This document shows, piece after piece, positions 53,228 through 62,225 of a stretch of 64,000 nucleotides of DNA. Origin of the DNA: Deinococcus ficus (GTDB taxonomy: Bacteria; Deinococcota; Deinococci; Deinococcales; Deinococcaceae); the NCBI RefSeq assembly GCF_003444775.1, contig NZ_CP021081.1, positions 2,672,001 to 2,736,000 on the forward strand, in the 5' to 3' direction. The first letter of the stretch is position 1, and each line of letters begins with the position of its first letter. The translations under genes and the position numbers were made by a program. Below the pieces are notes generated by a model. That model was not told the DNA's origin. It was given only the letters and a program-made list of their open reading frames with translations, and searched no databases.

Positions 53228-53233
53228 TACCAT
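53228..53233 (+). promoter_or_regulatory. Leaderless -10 box of the 264-residue secreted protein gene
   Basis: TACCAT, 6 bases before the ATG at 53240. Confidence 0.4.
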
Positions 53234-53239
53234 GCGCGC

Positions 53240-54034
53240 ATGCGTCGTCTTCTCGTTCTGCTGGCCCTGTGCACCGGGGGGATGTCTGGGGCGCAGGCCC
53301 TGCCTTCGGTGTCCGAGGTGCAGAAGCTGCCCCTGCTCCACGATCCCGCTGCGCCCGTGGTGAAACAGGTCTTCACGGCCGCGGAGCGGAACCTCATCTC
53401 CGGGGTGGCGCGGGCCGTGAATGCCCGCCGGGAGTTCCAGGCCTTCCTGGCGAGGCATGGGGCCAGTCCCATCAATTCGAATCACGTGCTGCTGTCCTTC
53501 GTGGCTCCGTTCCGTTCGGCGGTGGCGGAGCGCCTGACGGTCTTGCAGGTGTTTGCCGGTGATGCGGCGTGGCTGGTGTTCGCGTTTGGTGAGGGCAACC
53601 GGGTGCAGGTGTACGCTTCGGCGGGGAGCGGCGGGCCTTTCTGTGCCTGGACCCAGGCGTACACCGTGAAGGACCTGAACGCGGACGGCCGGCGGGAGCT
53701 GGCCCTGGTGCAGGCCTGCGCGGACGGGCCGGGCGGAGCGTCTGCCCTTCACCTCTACGGTGCCGGTCCGGGCGGGTTTCAATTCTGGGGCTCTGCCGAA
53801 CTGACCTCCCACTTTGGAGGCGATAACCGGTGGTCCATGCGGTCCAGCTGTCTATTCGTGCGGAAGGGCCGGACCTTCGAGGTCTACGCGGTCCGGCGGC
53901 TGGAGGAGGGGTTCTACCAGGGCGGGTACGGCCGGGAGAATCTCAGGCTGACCGAGGAGGGCATGGCCGTGGTGCGGGTGCATCTGCGGGTCTCGCCTGA
54001 AGCGCGTCAGTTCCCGCTGGTCCGGCTGTTCTGA
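53240..54034 (+). CDS. Secreted hypothetical protein, 264 residues
   Basis: Signal peptide to about residue 20 (LLVLLALCTGGMSGAQA). The mature part has mixed secondary structure with VKDLNADGRRELALVQACADG, which resembles an FG-GAP/integrin-like calcium-binding repeat (DxNxDGxxEL); Cys residues may pair. No enzyme motif. Stands alone before a hairpin; neighbours give no clue. Confidence 0.72.
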   Translation: MRRLLVLLALCTGGMSGAQALPSVSEVQKLPLLHDPAAPVVKQVFTAAERNLISGVARAVNARREFQAFLARHGASPINSNHVLLSFVAPFRSAVAERLTVLQVFAGDAAWLVFAFGEGNRVQVYASAGSGGPFCAWTQAYTVKDLNADGRRELALVQACADGPGGASALHLYGAGPGGFQFWGSAELTSHFGGDNRWSMRSSCLFVRKGRTFEVYAVRRLEEGFYQGGYGRENLRLTEEGMAVVRVHLRVSPEARQFPLVRLF

Positions 54035-54043
54035 GGCCCGGCA

Positions 54044-54082
54044 GACAAAAGGAACTCCCGCCCTGATCAAACGGGGCGGGAG
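54044..54082 (-). terminator. Terminator of the small hydrophilic-protein genes
   Basis: Stem CTCCCGCCC (54055-54063) / GGGCGGGAG (54074-54082). On the minus strand it is followed by TTCCTTTTG, so it should end transcripts of the two small genes; it may also act for the secreted-protein gene. Confidence 0.7.
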
Positions 54083-54098
54083 CGTGAGCAGCTTGCGT

Positions 54099-54308
54099 TC
54101 AGTTGGTGGGGTCGTTGTCATCCTCGCGGGTGCCCTCGGCGTCGCTGACGATGTTGCGCTGTACGGCGTCCTCGCTGTGCGCGCCGGGTTCCTGACGGGC
54201 GCCGCGGCCGGGCCCGGTGTTCAGGTCGTTGGTGACGGCCTGCTGGTCGGTCATGCGGTCGGTGTTGGTGGTGTCGTTGGGGGTGCGGTTGTTGTCGCCT
54301 TCAGCCAT
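54099..54308 (-). CDS. Tiny acidic, disordered hydrophilic protein (69 residues)
   Basis: 69 residues: MAEGDNNRTPNDTTNTDR at the N-terminus, NDLNTGPGRGARQEPGAHSE in the middle, EGTREDDNDPTN at the end. No hydrophobic core: Asn, Asp, Thr, Gly, Arg and Glu dominate. AAAGGAGG lies 6 bases before the ATG, a strong and unusual ribosome site in a genome rich in leaderless genes. It follows a similar small gene by 34 bases and ends at the terminator. The composition recalls hydrophilin/desiccation proteins, but no family is recognised. Confidence 0.75.
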   Translation of the reverse strand: MAEGDNNRTPNDTTNTDRMTDQQAVTNDLNTGPGRGARQEPGAHSEDAVQRNIVSDAEGTREDDNDPTN

Positions 54309-54342
54309 GAGGGGCCTCCTTTGCCGTGGGGATTCGTGGGGG

Positions 54343-54522
54343 TCAGCGGTCGTTGTTGCCGTCGTTGCCGCCGCCGCTTTCGCTGCCGTTGCGGCGCCCG
54401 TCGCCTTCCTTCTCGTCGCGGCTGGGGTCGCCATTGCCAGGGTCGCGTTGCCCGCCGGGTTTGGGCTGGTTGTCGCGGTCGTTCTTGTGGTCGGGGTCGT
54501 TTTTCTTCTCGGCCTGGGTCAT
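54343..54522 (-). CDS. Tiny charged, disordered hydrophilic protein (59 residues)
   Basis: 59 residues: MTQAEKKNDPDHKNDRDNQP, then KPGGQRDPGNGDPSRDEKEG and DGRRNGSESGGGNDGNNDR. Asp, Asn, Gly, Lys and Arg make most of it; there is no hydrophobic residue cluster. The start ATG at 54522 has CACCCT 5 bases upstream. It is the first gene of a two-gene unit with the 69-residue protein. Codon use fits the genome. Function unknown; hydrophilin-like by composition. Confidence 0.7.
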   Translation of the reverse strand: MTQAEKKNDPDHKNDRDNQPKPGGQRDPGNGDPSRDEKEGDGRRNGSESGGGNDGNNDR

Positions 54523-54669
54523 GCCTCAGGGTGCGGGCAGGGGATGGTGCGGGCGTGAGGGCAGCCTTCAGGGGCCTGATGCGGGTGTTGGGGTGGGCTT
54601 CACGGGCGGACGCGGCGGGGCAGACGGGAAACGGCCCCCGGGTGGGGGCCGTGCTGGGGGCGGGGATGT

Positions 54670-55236
54670 TCAGGCGTGCGTGGGGGTGCCGAGGGTGGTG
54701 GGGGTGCGGACGGTGCTGCTCGTGGGGCGGCGCAGGAAGGTGAAGGCGGCGATCACGGCGGCGAGGGCGAGCGCGGCCCAGCCGATCCAGGTGGCGATGG
54801 AACCCATGAGCCAGAAGGCATACGCGGTCAGCAGGATGCTGCGCAGGCTGTCGCCCATGAACAGCGTCTGCCGCAGTTCACCCAGTTTCGCCACTTCCGC
54901 CTTGTCGGCCGCCGGGTCCTTGCTGGCCTTCATGAACGCCCCGCTCACTTCGGTGTACGTCTTGCCCTGCGACGAGGCCATCATGTGTTCCCAGATGTAG
55001 TTGTTCGCGTACACCTGCGCCTTAGAACCCGTGTCCAGATCCGTGCCCAGGTAGGGCTTCAGGGCGTCCTGGGAGGCCTGCGGGAGGCTGGCGATGCCTT
55101 CGGCGGCGGGCATCACGATGCGTTCCTGCTTGAGCTGGTCGGACACGTACCCGTGTGCGAAGTTCCCGACGAACATGAGGGCGATCCCGACGACGAGGAG
55201 GACGAGGCTGGCGATCATGCTGATGTTGCGTTTCAT
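54670..55236 (-). CDS. Membrane protein of unknown function, 188 residues
   Basis: N-terminal membrane segment (MKRNISMIASLVLLVVGIALMFVG), an exported central part with helices (QASQDALKPYLGTDLDTG, KASKDPAADKAEVAKLGELRQ), and two C-terminal membrane segments (ILLTAYAFWLMGSIATWIGW, LALAAVIAAFTFL) with a basic/Thr/Pro tail. AAGGAG precedes the ATG. It is divergent from a MarR gene; the shared promoter region has palindromes, so the MarR protein may control it. Confidence 0.75.
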   Translation of the reverse strand: MKRNISMIASLVLLVVGIALMFVGNFAHGYVSDQLKQERIVMPAAEGIASLPQASQDALKPYLGTDLDTGSKAQVYANNYIWEHMMASSQGKTYTEVSGAFMKASKDPAADKAEVAKLGELRQTLFMGDSLRSILLTAYAFWLMGSIATWIGWAALALAAVIAAFTFLRRPTSSTVRTPTTLGTPTHA

Positions 55237-55326
55237 GGTCTGCTCCTTGGGTGGCAGGAGGACCTGTGCGGGCGGCTGAGACTGGGGGGGGCCGCGGCTG
55301 ACCTGTCGTCCTGTCGACGTCGAGTA

Positions 55327-55373
55327 GTTGCGCGTGTGCAACCTCCGACTGAGGTAAGCGTACGCCCTACACT
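55327..55373. promoter_or_regulatory. Divergent promoter region with MarR-type palindrome
   Basis: GTTGC-N6-GCAAC (55327-55342) in AGTAGTTGCGCGTGTGCAACCTC is a possible MarR operator, between the two starts. TACACT (55368-55373) lies 5 bases before the MarR ATG at 55379, a leaderless start. Confidence 0.55.
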
Positions 55374-55378
55374 TAGGT

Positions 55379-55891
55379 ATGTCTGTCCCTCCCACGCCCC
55401 ACCCCCGGGAAGACCCTCTTGAACCCCTGCCCGTAGAACGCCTGCTGCACCGCGTCGCCACGCTGCACTTCCTGATGTCTCACCGGATCGTGCAGCGCCT
55501 GGGCATCAGTCAGGTGGAGCTGTTCGCGGTGAGCATCGTTCACCTGCACGGCGGCCTCAGCGCCGGGGAACTGGCATGCGAGACCGGCCTCACGCCGGGC
55601 GCCACCACGCGCCTGATCGACCGGCTGGAACGGCAGGCGCTGCTGCGGCGCGTGCCGGACCCCGCCGACCGGCGCCGCACCGTGGTGCAGCTCGACCCGC
55701 AGGGTGTGGCCCGCCTGGACGCCGACCTGCAGCCCCTGCGGGAGCTGTACTCGAACGCCGTGAACGGCCTGGCCGGCCCTGAGCGCTCCGGGCTCACGCG
55801 GTACCTGGAGGCGGCCGCGCGGGACATGGAGGCGTTCGTGCGCCACCTGCCGCCCTGTGCCGAGCCCGCCGAGGCCGCCACCCCGTCCTGA
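55379..55891 (+). CDS. MarR-family transcriptional regulator
   Basis: A 170-residue winged-helix regulator. LSAGELACETGLTPGATTRLIDRLERQALLRRVPDPADRRRTVVQL is the DNA-binding part with the DRRR wing; dimer helices flank it. The divergent membrane-protein gene and its own promoter are the likely targets. Its stop is 2 bases from the convergent lipid kinase gene. Confidence 0.92.
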   Translation: MSVPPTPHPREDPLEPLPVERLLHRVATLHFLMSHRIVQRLGISQVELFAVSIVHLHGGLSAGELACETGLTPGATTRLIDRLERQALLRRVPDPADRRRTVVQLDPQGVARLDADLQPLRELYSNAVNGLAGPERSGLTRYLEAAARDMEAFVRHLPPCAEPAEAATPS

Positions 55892-55893
55892 GG

Positions 55894-56793
55894 TCAGTTG
55901 GCGGGGCTCAGGACGCGCAGGGCGCCGGGCTGCACGCGGATCTCCACCACGCCGCCGGGCGCGGCGCTGCGGCGCAGGTCGGTGTCCACGTGCCACACCT
56001 GCCCCAGGTCTGCCACGGTGAACACCTGCCCGTGGTCGGCGTGCACGCCGGGCTGCGTGTGGAACGTGCCGCGCAGCATGGCGGCGGCGTACTCCAGCAG
56101 CGGTTCGCGGTTCAGGGCCTGCATGCGCACCAGGGTGAACTGCCCGTCGGTGGGGTCGGCGGGCGGCGCGAGGTGCAGGCCGGTGCCGGTGCTGGGCGTG
56201 TTCATGACCTCCAGCACTGCCAGCGGGGGGCTGGGCACGCCCTGGCCGTCCACGGTGACGCGCACGCCCAGCGGCTGCTGCCGCGTGAAGACCTCCAGCA
56301 TGCTGCCCAGCGCCCGCACGGGGCTTTTCGCCAGGTGCGGCCCGTAGTCGTCCAGGATGTCCGCGAACAGCCCGCAGCCGCACGCCTCGATGAAGTGGTC
56401 CTCGCCCCAGGGGCCGCGGACGAGGCCCACGTCGAACGGCCGGGGGCGGGTGCGGGCGTGCGCGCGGGCGGCGGCCAGCGGGTCCAGGGGAAGGCGCAGG
56501 GCGCGGGCCACGTTGTTCGCGGTGCCCATGGGAATCACGCCCAGCGTGACGTCCGGGCGGTTCAGCAGGTGCAGGGCGGCGCTGCGGATGGTGCCGTCCC
56601 CACCGGCGACGAACACCGTGCCGGTCGTGGCGCGCAGCAGTTCCGGCAGCGCTTCCGGGCCGGGCGTGACGTGCAGGGCGGCGTGGTACCCGGCGTCCTC
56701 CAGGGCGCGGTGCAGGTCGGGCACGGGCGCGCGGGCGCTGCTGCCGGCGCGGGCGTTGTAGATCAGCGTGGCCGGCTGTCCGGAAGGGGGCAT
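55894..56793 (-). CDS. Diacylglycerol kinase-family lipid kinase (YegS/DgkB-like)
   Basis: A 299-residue cytoplasmic or peripheral lipid kinase. TLIYNARAGS, VFVAGGDGTIRSAALHLL (GGDGT at 64-68) and LGVIPMGTANNVARAL are the ATP-binding motifs. A C-terminal beta-rich lobe follows, with FIEACGCGLFAD. The lipid substrate may be diacylglycerol or another neutral lipid. TAGCCT lies upstream of the ATG at 56793. Confidence 0.92.
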   Translation of the reverse strand: MPPSGQPATLIYNARAGSSARAPVPDLHRALEDAGYHAALHVTPGPEALPELLRATTGTVFVAGGDGTIRSAALHLLNRPDVTLGVIPMGTANNVARALRLPLDPLAAARAHARTRPRPFDVGLVRGPWGEDHFIEACGCGLFADILDDYGPHLAKSPVRALGSMLEVFTRQQPLGVRVTVDGQGVPSPPLAVLEVMNTPSTGTGLHLAPPADPTDGQFTLVRMQALNREPLLEYAAAMLRGTFHTQPGVHADHGQVFTVADLGQVWHVDTDLRRSAAPGGVVEIRVQPGALRVLSPAN

Positions 56794-56890
56794 GCGGGCC
56801 TCAGGCTAGCGCGCCGCGCGGGGCCAGGCGGCAGGGCCGGACAGGACAACGCCGCGCCCGGACAGCGGCGCGGCGTGAAGGAGGGGGAGG

Positions 56891-58894
56891 TCAGGGCTTG
56901 GGCGTGAGGCGGAAGTCGCGCAGGCCCAGCGTGTACGCGTCGCCGGGCGCGCCGACGGCGCCCAGAATCTGGAACTGCGCGCTGGGGTTCGTGACGGGCG
57001 CGGTGAAGGTGTACGTGAAGGTCTGCGCGGTGGGGGTCAGGTCGGCGGTGGCGTTCAGGTAGCGGGCGTAGCTGCCGCCGTTCTCGCCGACCACCACGGC
57101 CACGCTGCGGGGCGTGTCGGCGCGGCCCTGGAAGGTCAGGGTGTACGTGCGGTCCTGCGTGAGGGGCACGTTCACCTGGTTGAGCTGCACGTGCCAGTTG
57201 TTCGCCGGGTTCACGTGCGCCACCTTCAACTGGATCTCGCCGCCCTGCAGGGCGGCGCTCAGGCCGCTGGCGCCGTCCTCCCAGGTGGCCCAGTACGCGG
57301 TGCCGGGCACGCCGGGAATACCGGGGTCGCCGGGCACGTCCTGCGTGAAGGCCGCGTTGTACAGCAGGTTGCCGTCCGGGGCGGGCGGGCGCGGGCCGGC
57401 GGCGTCCCCCACGGCCCGGACCTGCACGTCGTCCAGCCACACGGCGTTCGCTCCGGCGCCGCCCAGGTTGAATTCCAGGCGGGCGGCGGCGTCGGTGGTG
57501 CCTTTCATGTCGAAGGTCAGGGTGTGCCGCGTGCGGGCGGTGCCCAGGGGCACGCTCTGCTCGCCGGAGTACGCGGCGTACCCGCGGTCCTGCCCGCCGC
57601 CCACTTTCACCATCATGGCGCGGGCGGTGCTGGCCCAGGCGTCGAAGCTCACCTCGTAGCGGCGGCCCTGTTCGATGTTCAGGCCGTCCTGGCGGACCTG
57701 CACGGCGTAGTTCACGTTGCCGGGCGCGGTGATGTCGGCCTTCAGGGCGCGGCCCTGCACGGCGTCGCTGCTCAGGGTCACGGCGCTGTCCAGCGTGAAC
57801 AGCGTCCAGAAGGCACTCTGGGGCACGCCGTCCAGGTGGGTGGCGTCCGGCGTGACGCGGGGGTCGGTGTCGGCCCAGTCGAAAGACGGGTTGTACACGA
57901 GGTTCCCGTCGGGCAGCGCCGGCCGGGCCGGGCGGGGCGTCCAGGGGTAGGTCATGTCCGGGCGGGCGCCGGGGTCGCGCGCCTCGTCCTCCAGGCCGTA
58001 CACGCGCACGTAGTCCACGCGCATCTCGGCCGCGTCCGGCGTGGTGGCGTCCGGGTTGCCGTCGAAGTTCCCGCCCACGGCGAGGTTCAGCAGCAGGTGG
58101 AAGGGCCGGTCGAAGGGCGCGGGCCAGGGGTTCAGGTCCGCGTCGCTCCCGGGCGGGTTTTGCGCGGCGCTCCACCACGCGGTCTTGGTCTGGGTGACCT
58201 GCCCGTCGATCTTCCAGACGATCTCCCCGGGCCGCCATTCCAGGGTGTAGGTGTGCCAGTCGTTCACGCCGCCGGGCACCTCGGCCGTGACGCCGGAGTA
58301 GGTGTTGTTGGGCCACACGCCCCCGTAGTGCAGGGTGTGCGCGACCTGCGTGGGTTTGCTGCCCCAGCCCTCGGCGATGTCGATCTCGCCGTTGGCCGCC
58401 CAGGAGGCGTACGGGCTGGGGTCTTCCGGCAGCATCCAGATGGCCGGCCACAGGCCCTTCCCGGTGGGGAACTTGGCGCGGATCTCGAATTTTCCGTACG
58501 TGCGGCTGAACTTCCCGGCGGTGCGGATGCGCCCGGACGTCCACCCGAAGGTTTGCGGGGTGCCGCCGGCCGGCGCGGTGAAGGCCTCCTTGCGGGCGGT
58601 GATGACCAGCTGGCCGTCCTCCACGCGGACGTTCGCGGGCCGGTCGGTGTAGTACTCCAGTTCGTTGTTGCCCCAGCCGGAGACGTACTCGCTGCCGTTC
58701 ATGAAGCCGTTGCCGGTCTGGTGCCCCCAGTGGGCGGGGTTCAGGGTGGTGCCGGTGAATTCGTCCTGCCACAGGGGCGTGGGGCCGGACCCGGCTTCGG
58801 GCGTGCACGCCGTGAGCAGGGCCAGGGGGGCCAGCAGGGTCAGGGCCAGCCGGAAGGTGGGGGACGGGAGACGCGGGAAGGAAGGCTCGGTCAT
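56891..58894 (-). CDS. GH16 beta-glucanase lipoprotein with two carbohydrate-binding modules
   Basis: A 667-residue secreted lipoprotein (lipobox LLTAC, Cys30) of glycoside hydrolase family 16, most like endo-beta-1,3-glucanases (laminarinases). The catalytic motif GEIDIAE has Glu170 (nucleophile), Asp172 and Glu175 (acid/base), preceded by GLWPAIWMLP. The GH16 domain spans about 35-315. Two CBM4/9-like beta domains (about 345-490 and 520-667) begin with NLVYNPSFD and NLLYNAAFT and contain YEVSFDAWAS and YTLTFQGRAD. AGGAGA precedes the ATG. It is the last gene of the beta-glucan operon. Confidence 0.93.
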   Translation of the reverse strand: MTEPSFPRLPSPTFRLALTLLAPLALLTACTPEAGSGPTPLWQDEFTGTTLNPAHWGHQTGNGFMNGSEYVSGWGNNELEYYTDRPANVRVEDGQLVITARKEAFTAPAGGTPQTFGWTSGRIRTAGKFSRTYGKFEIRAKFPTGKGLWPAIWMLPEDPSPYASWAANGEIDIAEGWGSKPTQVAHTLHYGGVWPNNTYSGVTAEVPGGVNDWHTYTLEWRPGEIVWKIDGQVTQTKTAWWSAAQNPPGSDADLNPWPAPFDRPFHLLLNLAVGGNFDGNPDATTPDAAEMRVDYVRVYGLEDEARDPGARPDMTYPWTPRPARPALPDGNLVYNPSFDWADTDPRVTPDATHLDGVPQSAFWTLFTLDSAVTLSSDAVQGRALKADITAPGNVNYAVQVRQDGLNIEQGRRYEVSFDAWASTARAMMVKVGGGQDRGYAAYSGEQSVPLGTARTRHTLTFDMKGTTDAAARLEFNLGGAGANAVWLDDVQVRAVGDAAGPRPPAPDGNLLYNAAFTQDVPGDPGIPGVPGTAYWATWEDGASGLSAALQGGEIQLKVAHVNPANNWHVQLNQVNVPLTQDRTYTLTFQGRADTPRSVAVVVGENGGSYARYLNATADLTPTAQTFTYTFTAPVTNPSAQFQILGAVGAPGDAYTLGLRDFRLTPKP

Positions 58895-58922
58895 GGGGTC
58901 TCCTGGGGACGCGGGAGGGGGC

Positions 58923-60251
58923 TCAGTCGGCGGCGACGGGCGCGCGCACCAGGTCGCGGTACCACAGCCCGGAGTCCTTCCAGAGGCGTTCCTGCGTCTG
59001 GTAGTCCACGTAGAACAGCCCGAAGCGGCGGCTGTAGCCCCAGCTCCACTCGAAGTTGTCCAGCATGCTCCACGCGAAGTACCCGCGCAGGTCCACGCCC
59101 TGGCGGATCGCCTCGGCGCAGGCACCCAGGTGCGACTGGTAGTACGCCACGCGTTCCGGGTCGTGCACCACGCTGCCGGTGCCGCGCTCGTCCGGGTACG
59201 CGGCGCCGTTCTCGGTGATCAGCAGGTTCCGCGCGCCGTACTCGCGGTCCAGGCGCACCAGCAGGTCGGTCAGGCCCTGGGGGTACACCTCCCAGTCCAT
59301 GTGCGTGTACCCGGCGCCCTGCGGGCGGGCCTGACCGTCGGCGGAGGCGTACGTGCGGCTGTAGTAGTTCACGCCCAGGAAATCCAGCGGCGCGGCGATC
59401 ACGTCCAGGTCCCCGTCCCGGATGTCCGGCAGGTCCCCGGCGAAGTCCGCGAGGAGGTCCTCGGGGTACGCGGCGCGGTAGATGGGGTCCAGGAACCAGC
59501 GGTTCGCGGTGCCGTCCGCGCGGCGGGCGGCGTCCCGGTCGGCGGGGCTGTCGGTGGCGGGGTAGGCGGGCGTGAGGTTCAGCACGATGCCCAGGTCGGC
59601 CTTCACGCCCTGGGCGCGCATGGCCTGCATGGCCTGCCCGTGCCCGAGCAGCAGGTGGTGCGCGGCGGCCAGGGCGCCGCGGCGGTCCCCGCGGTGGCCG
59701 GGAGCGTGCTCGCCGATCTCGTAACTGAGGAAGCTGCTGCACCACGGTTCGTTCAGCGTGGCGATGCTCGCCACGCGGTCCCCCAGGCGCCCGGCGACGT
59801 GCGCGGCGTACTCCGCGAAGCGGTGCGCGACCTCGCGGCTGGTCCAGCCGCCCAGGTCCTGCAGGGGCTGCGGGAGGTCCCAGTGGTACAGGGTCAGGTA
59901 GGGGCGGATGCCGCGCGTGAGCAGGCCGTCCACCAGCCGGTCGTAGAAGTCCAGCCCGGCGGCGTTCACGGGGCCCGACCCGGTCGGCTGGATGCGGGGC
60001 CACGCGACGGAGAAGCGGTAGGCGTTCACGCCGAGTTCACTCAGGAGGTTCAGGTCGTCGGGCCACAGGTGATAGTGGTCGCAGGCGACGTCGCCGCTGC
60101 TGCCGTCGCGGATGCGGCCGGGTTCCCGGCAGAAGGTGTCCCAGATGCTGTCCTGGCGGCCGTCCTCACGGGTGGCGCCTTCGATCTGGTAGGAGGAGGT
60201 CGCCGTCCCGAAGATGAAGTTCGGGGGGAAATCGGCGCGCTGTACGGTCAT
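58923..60251 (-). CDS. GH1 beta-glucosidase
   Basis: A 442-residue cytoplasmic glycosidase that splits short beta-glucosides. FIFGTATSSYQIEG is the N-terminal family mark; Glu168 in TLNEPW is the acid/base and Glu347 in LLITENGA the nucleophile. No signal peptide, so it acts on imported oligosaccharides. Its place between the permease genes and the GH16 gene fits hydrolysis of laminarin fragments after uptake. Confidence 0.95.
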   Translation of the reverse strand: MTVQRADFPPNFIFGTATSSYQIEGATREDGRQDSIWDTFCREPGRIRDGSSGDVACDHYHLWPDDLNLLSELGVNAYRFSVAWPRIQPTGSGPVNAAGLDFYDRLVDGLLTRGIRPYLTLYHWDLPQPLQDLGGWTSREVAHRFAEYAAHVAGRLGDRVASIATLNEPWCSSFLSYEIGEHAPGHRGDRRGALAAAHHLLLGHGQAMQAMRAQGVKADLGIVLNLTPAYPATDSPADRDAARRADGTANRWFLDPIYRAAYPEDLLADFAGDLPDIRDGDLDVIAAPLDFLGVNYYSRTYASADGQARPQGAGYTHMDWEVYPQGLTDLLVRLDREYGARNLLITENGAAYPDERGTGSVVHDPERVAYYQSHLGACAEAIRQGVDLRGYFAWSMLDNFEWSWGYSRRFGLFYVDYQTQERLWKDSGLWYRDLVRAPVAAD

Positions 60252-60306
60252 GGTGGCTCCTTGAGGTGGGGCGGGGGTGCGGGAATGGGGCGGGGCTGGG
60301 CGGGGC

Positions 60307-61185
60307 TCAGCCCTTGGTGGCGCCGGCGGTGAGGCCCTCGATCAGCTGCCGGGAGGCCAGGGCGAACAGGATCAGCAGCGGCAGCACGGTCAGGGCCACG
60401 CCGCACATCAGGGCGCCCCAGTCGGTGTTAGCGATGCCCTGCAGGGCGCGGATGGCGAGCGGCGCGGTGAAGGTCTCGGCGGAGCGGAAGATGATGAGCG
60501 GGCCCAGGAAGGCGTTCCAGGACTGCACGAAGGTCACCAGGCCCAGGGTGGCCATGGCCGGCCCGCTGAGCGGCAGGATGATGCGGCGGAAGATGCCGAA
60601 TTCGGTGGCGCCGTCGATGCGGGCGGCTTCCAGCAGGTCTTTCGGGATGGCGCTGCCGATATACTGCCGCATCAGGAAGATCCCGAAGGCACTCGCCATG
60701 CCCGGCACCCACAGGGCGCGCGGCTGGTCGATCCACCCCAGGGCCTGCATGATCAGCGCGAACGGCACGATGTTCAGCGTGCCGGGAATCAGCATGGTGG
60801 CCAGCAGCAGCGCGAACAGGGGCTTCTTGCCCTTGAAGTCGTACATGGCGAACGCGAAGCCGCCCAGCGTGCAGAAGAACATAGTGGTGGCGGTGGTCAG
60901 GACCGCCAGGTAGGTGCTGTTCCAGAGGTTGCGCCAGAACGGCGTGCGTTCCATCAGGCTGGTGTAGTTCTCGTCCAGGTTCGTGCCGAACCACAGGGGC
61001 GGCGGCAGCTGGAAGATCTCGTCGCGGGGGTGGGTGGCGAACACGAACATGAAGTAGAAGGGCGCGATGGTGAGCACGGCGCCCAGCAGGATCAGCAGGT
61101 ACGCCCCCAGCCGCGACAGGGGCGGCAGGGTGCCCCGGGCCGGGCGGCGGGTGACGGCGGGGGCGCGGTCGGTGAGGCTGGTCAT
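60307..61185 (-). CDS. Carbohydrate ABC transporter permease, MalG type (glucan locus)
   Basis: A 292-residue inner-membrane permease with six helices; EAA loop EAARIDGATEFGIFRRIILPLSGPA. Its ATG follows the upstream permease stop by one base. It is partnered with the MalF-type permease and the binding protein; substrate likely gluco-oligosaccharides by context. Confidence 0.93.
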   Translation of the reverse strand: MTSLTDRAPAVTRRPARGTLPPLSRLGAYLLILLGAVLTIAPFYFMFVFATHPRDEIFQLPPPLWFGTNLDENYTSLMERTPFWRNLWNSTYLAVLTTATTMFFCTLGGFAFAMYDFKGKKPLFALLLATMLIPGTLNIVPFALIMQALGWIDQPRALWVPGMASAFGIFLMRQYIGSAIPKDLLEAARIDGATEFGIFRRIILPLSGPAMATLGLVTFVQSWNAFLGPLIIFRSAETFTAPLAIRALQGIANTDWGALMCGVALTVLPLLILFALASRQLIEGLTAGATKG

Positions 61186-61186
61186 G

Positions 61187-62146
61187 TCAGTTCTCCCCGG
61201 CCAGGCCGCTGCGGCCGAACACGCGGTTGTTCAGCAGGGTGAGCACGCCGATCACCAGGAACAGCAGCCAGGACATCGCGGCGGCCACGCCGGCGTCGCT
61301 GTAGTTGGCGTACGTGCGGTACATGTACATCACGGTGGTCAGGCCCGACTGGCCGGCGCCGCCGCTGGTGCCGGTCAGAATGAACGGCTCCTCGAACAGC
61401 TGCAGCCCGCCGATCAGGCTCAGGGTCACGGCAAGGAACATGGTGGGGCGCAGCAGCGGCAGCGTGATGAACCGGAACTGCTGCAACGGGGTGGCGCCGT
61501 CCACGGACGCGGCCTCGTACAGGTCGCGGGGAATGGCCTGCAGGCCCGCGAGGTACAGCAGCATGTTCCAGCCGGTGTACCGCCAGATGATCACGGCCGC
61601 GATGGCCGGCTGCACGTACTGCTTCTCGCCCAGCCAGTTGATCTTCTCGGCCGGGAACAGCCCGCCGATCAGGGGCAGTGTGTGCAGGGCGTTCAGGGCG
61701 GCGTTGATCACGCCGTACTGCCAGGAGAACAGCGTGAAGAAGATCACCGAGATCGCCACGATGGACGTGATGTACGGCAGGAAGTACACGGCCGTGACCA
61801 GGTTCTGCAGCCGCCGCAGCACGCCGTACACCGCGAACGCCAGCGGGATCGCCAGCAGGTGCTGCGGCAGGCCCGACATGACGGCCAGCAGGGCGGTGTT
61901 TTTCAGGGACAGCCAGAAGGTCGGGTCGGTCAGGTTGTCCGTGTAGTTCCGCCAGCCCACGAACTCCATGTCGCCCAGGCCGGTCCCGGGCTGCCACTGC
62001 TGAAACGACAGGTACGCGTTGAACAGGATCGGGAACAGCCCGAAGGCGAAGAACAGCAGGAAAAACGGGCTGATGAACAGGTAGGGCGCGTACCGCCGCT
62101 GGAACTGCGTCCAACTGAAACGTGCCGGGCGGGGGGGTGCGGACAT
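61187..62146 (-). CDS. Carbohydrate ABC transporter permease, MalF type (glucan locus)
   Basis: A 319-residue inner-membrane permease; first helix APYLFISPFFLLFFAFGLFPILF, EAA loop EAASVDGATPLQQFRFITLPLLRP. Between the binding-protein gene and the MalG-type gene, all same strand. Confidence 0.93.
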   Translation of the reverse strand: MSAPPRPARFSWTQFQRRYAPYLFISPFFLLFFAFGLFPILFNAYLSFQQWQPGTGLGDMEFVGWRNYTDNLTDPTFWLSLKNTALLAVMSGLPQHLLAIPLAFAVYGVLRRLQNLVTAVYFLPYITSIVAISVIFFTLFSWQYGVINAALNALHTLPLIGGLFPAEKINWLGEKQYVQPAIAAVIIWRYTGWNMLLYLAGLQAIPRDLYEAASVDGATPLQQFRFITLPLLRPTMFLAVTLSLIGGLQLFEEPFILTGTSGGAGQSGLTTVMYMYRTYANYSDAGVAAAMSWLLFLVIGVLTLLNNRVFGRSGLAGEN

Positions 62147-62225
62147 CCGGGGTACCTCTCGTCGGGGAGCAGGGGGCGGCCCGGCCGGGCCACGTGGGCC
62201 GGGGGCCGCCCGGGGTGGGCGCCGG

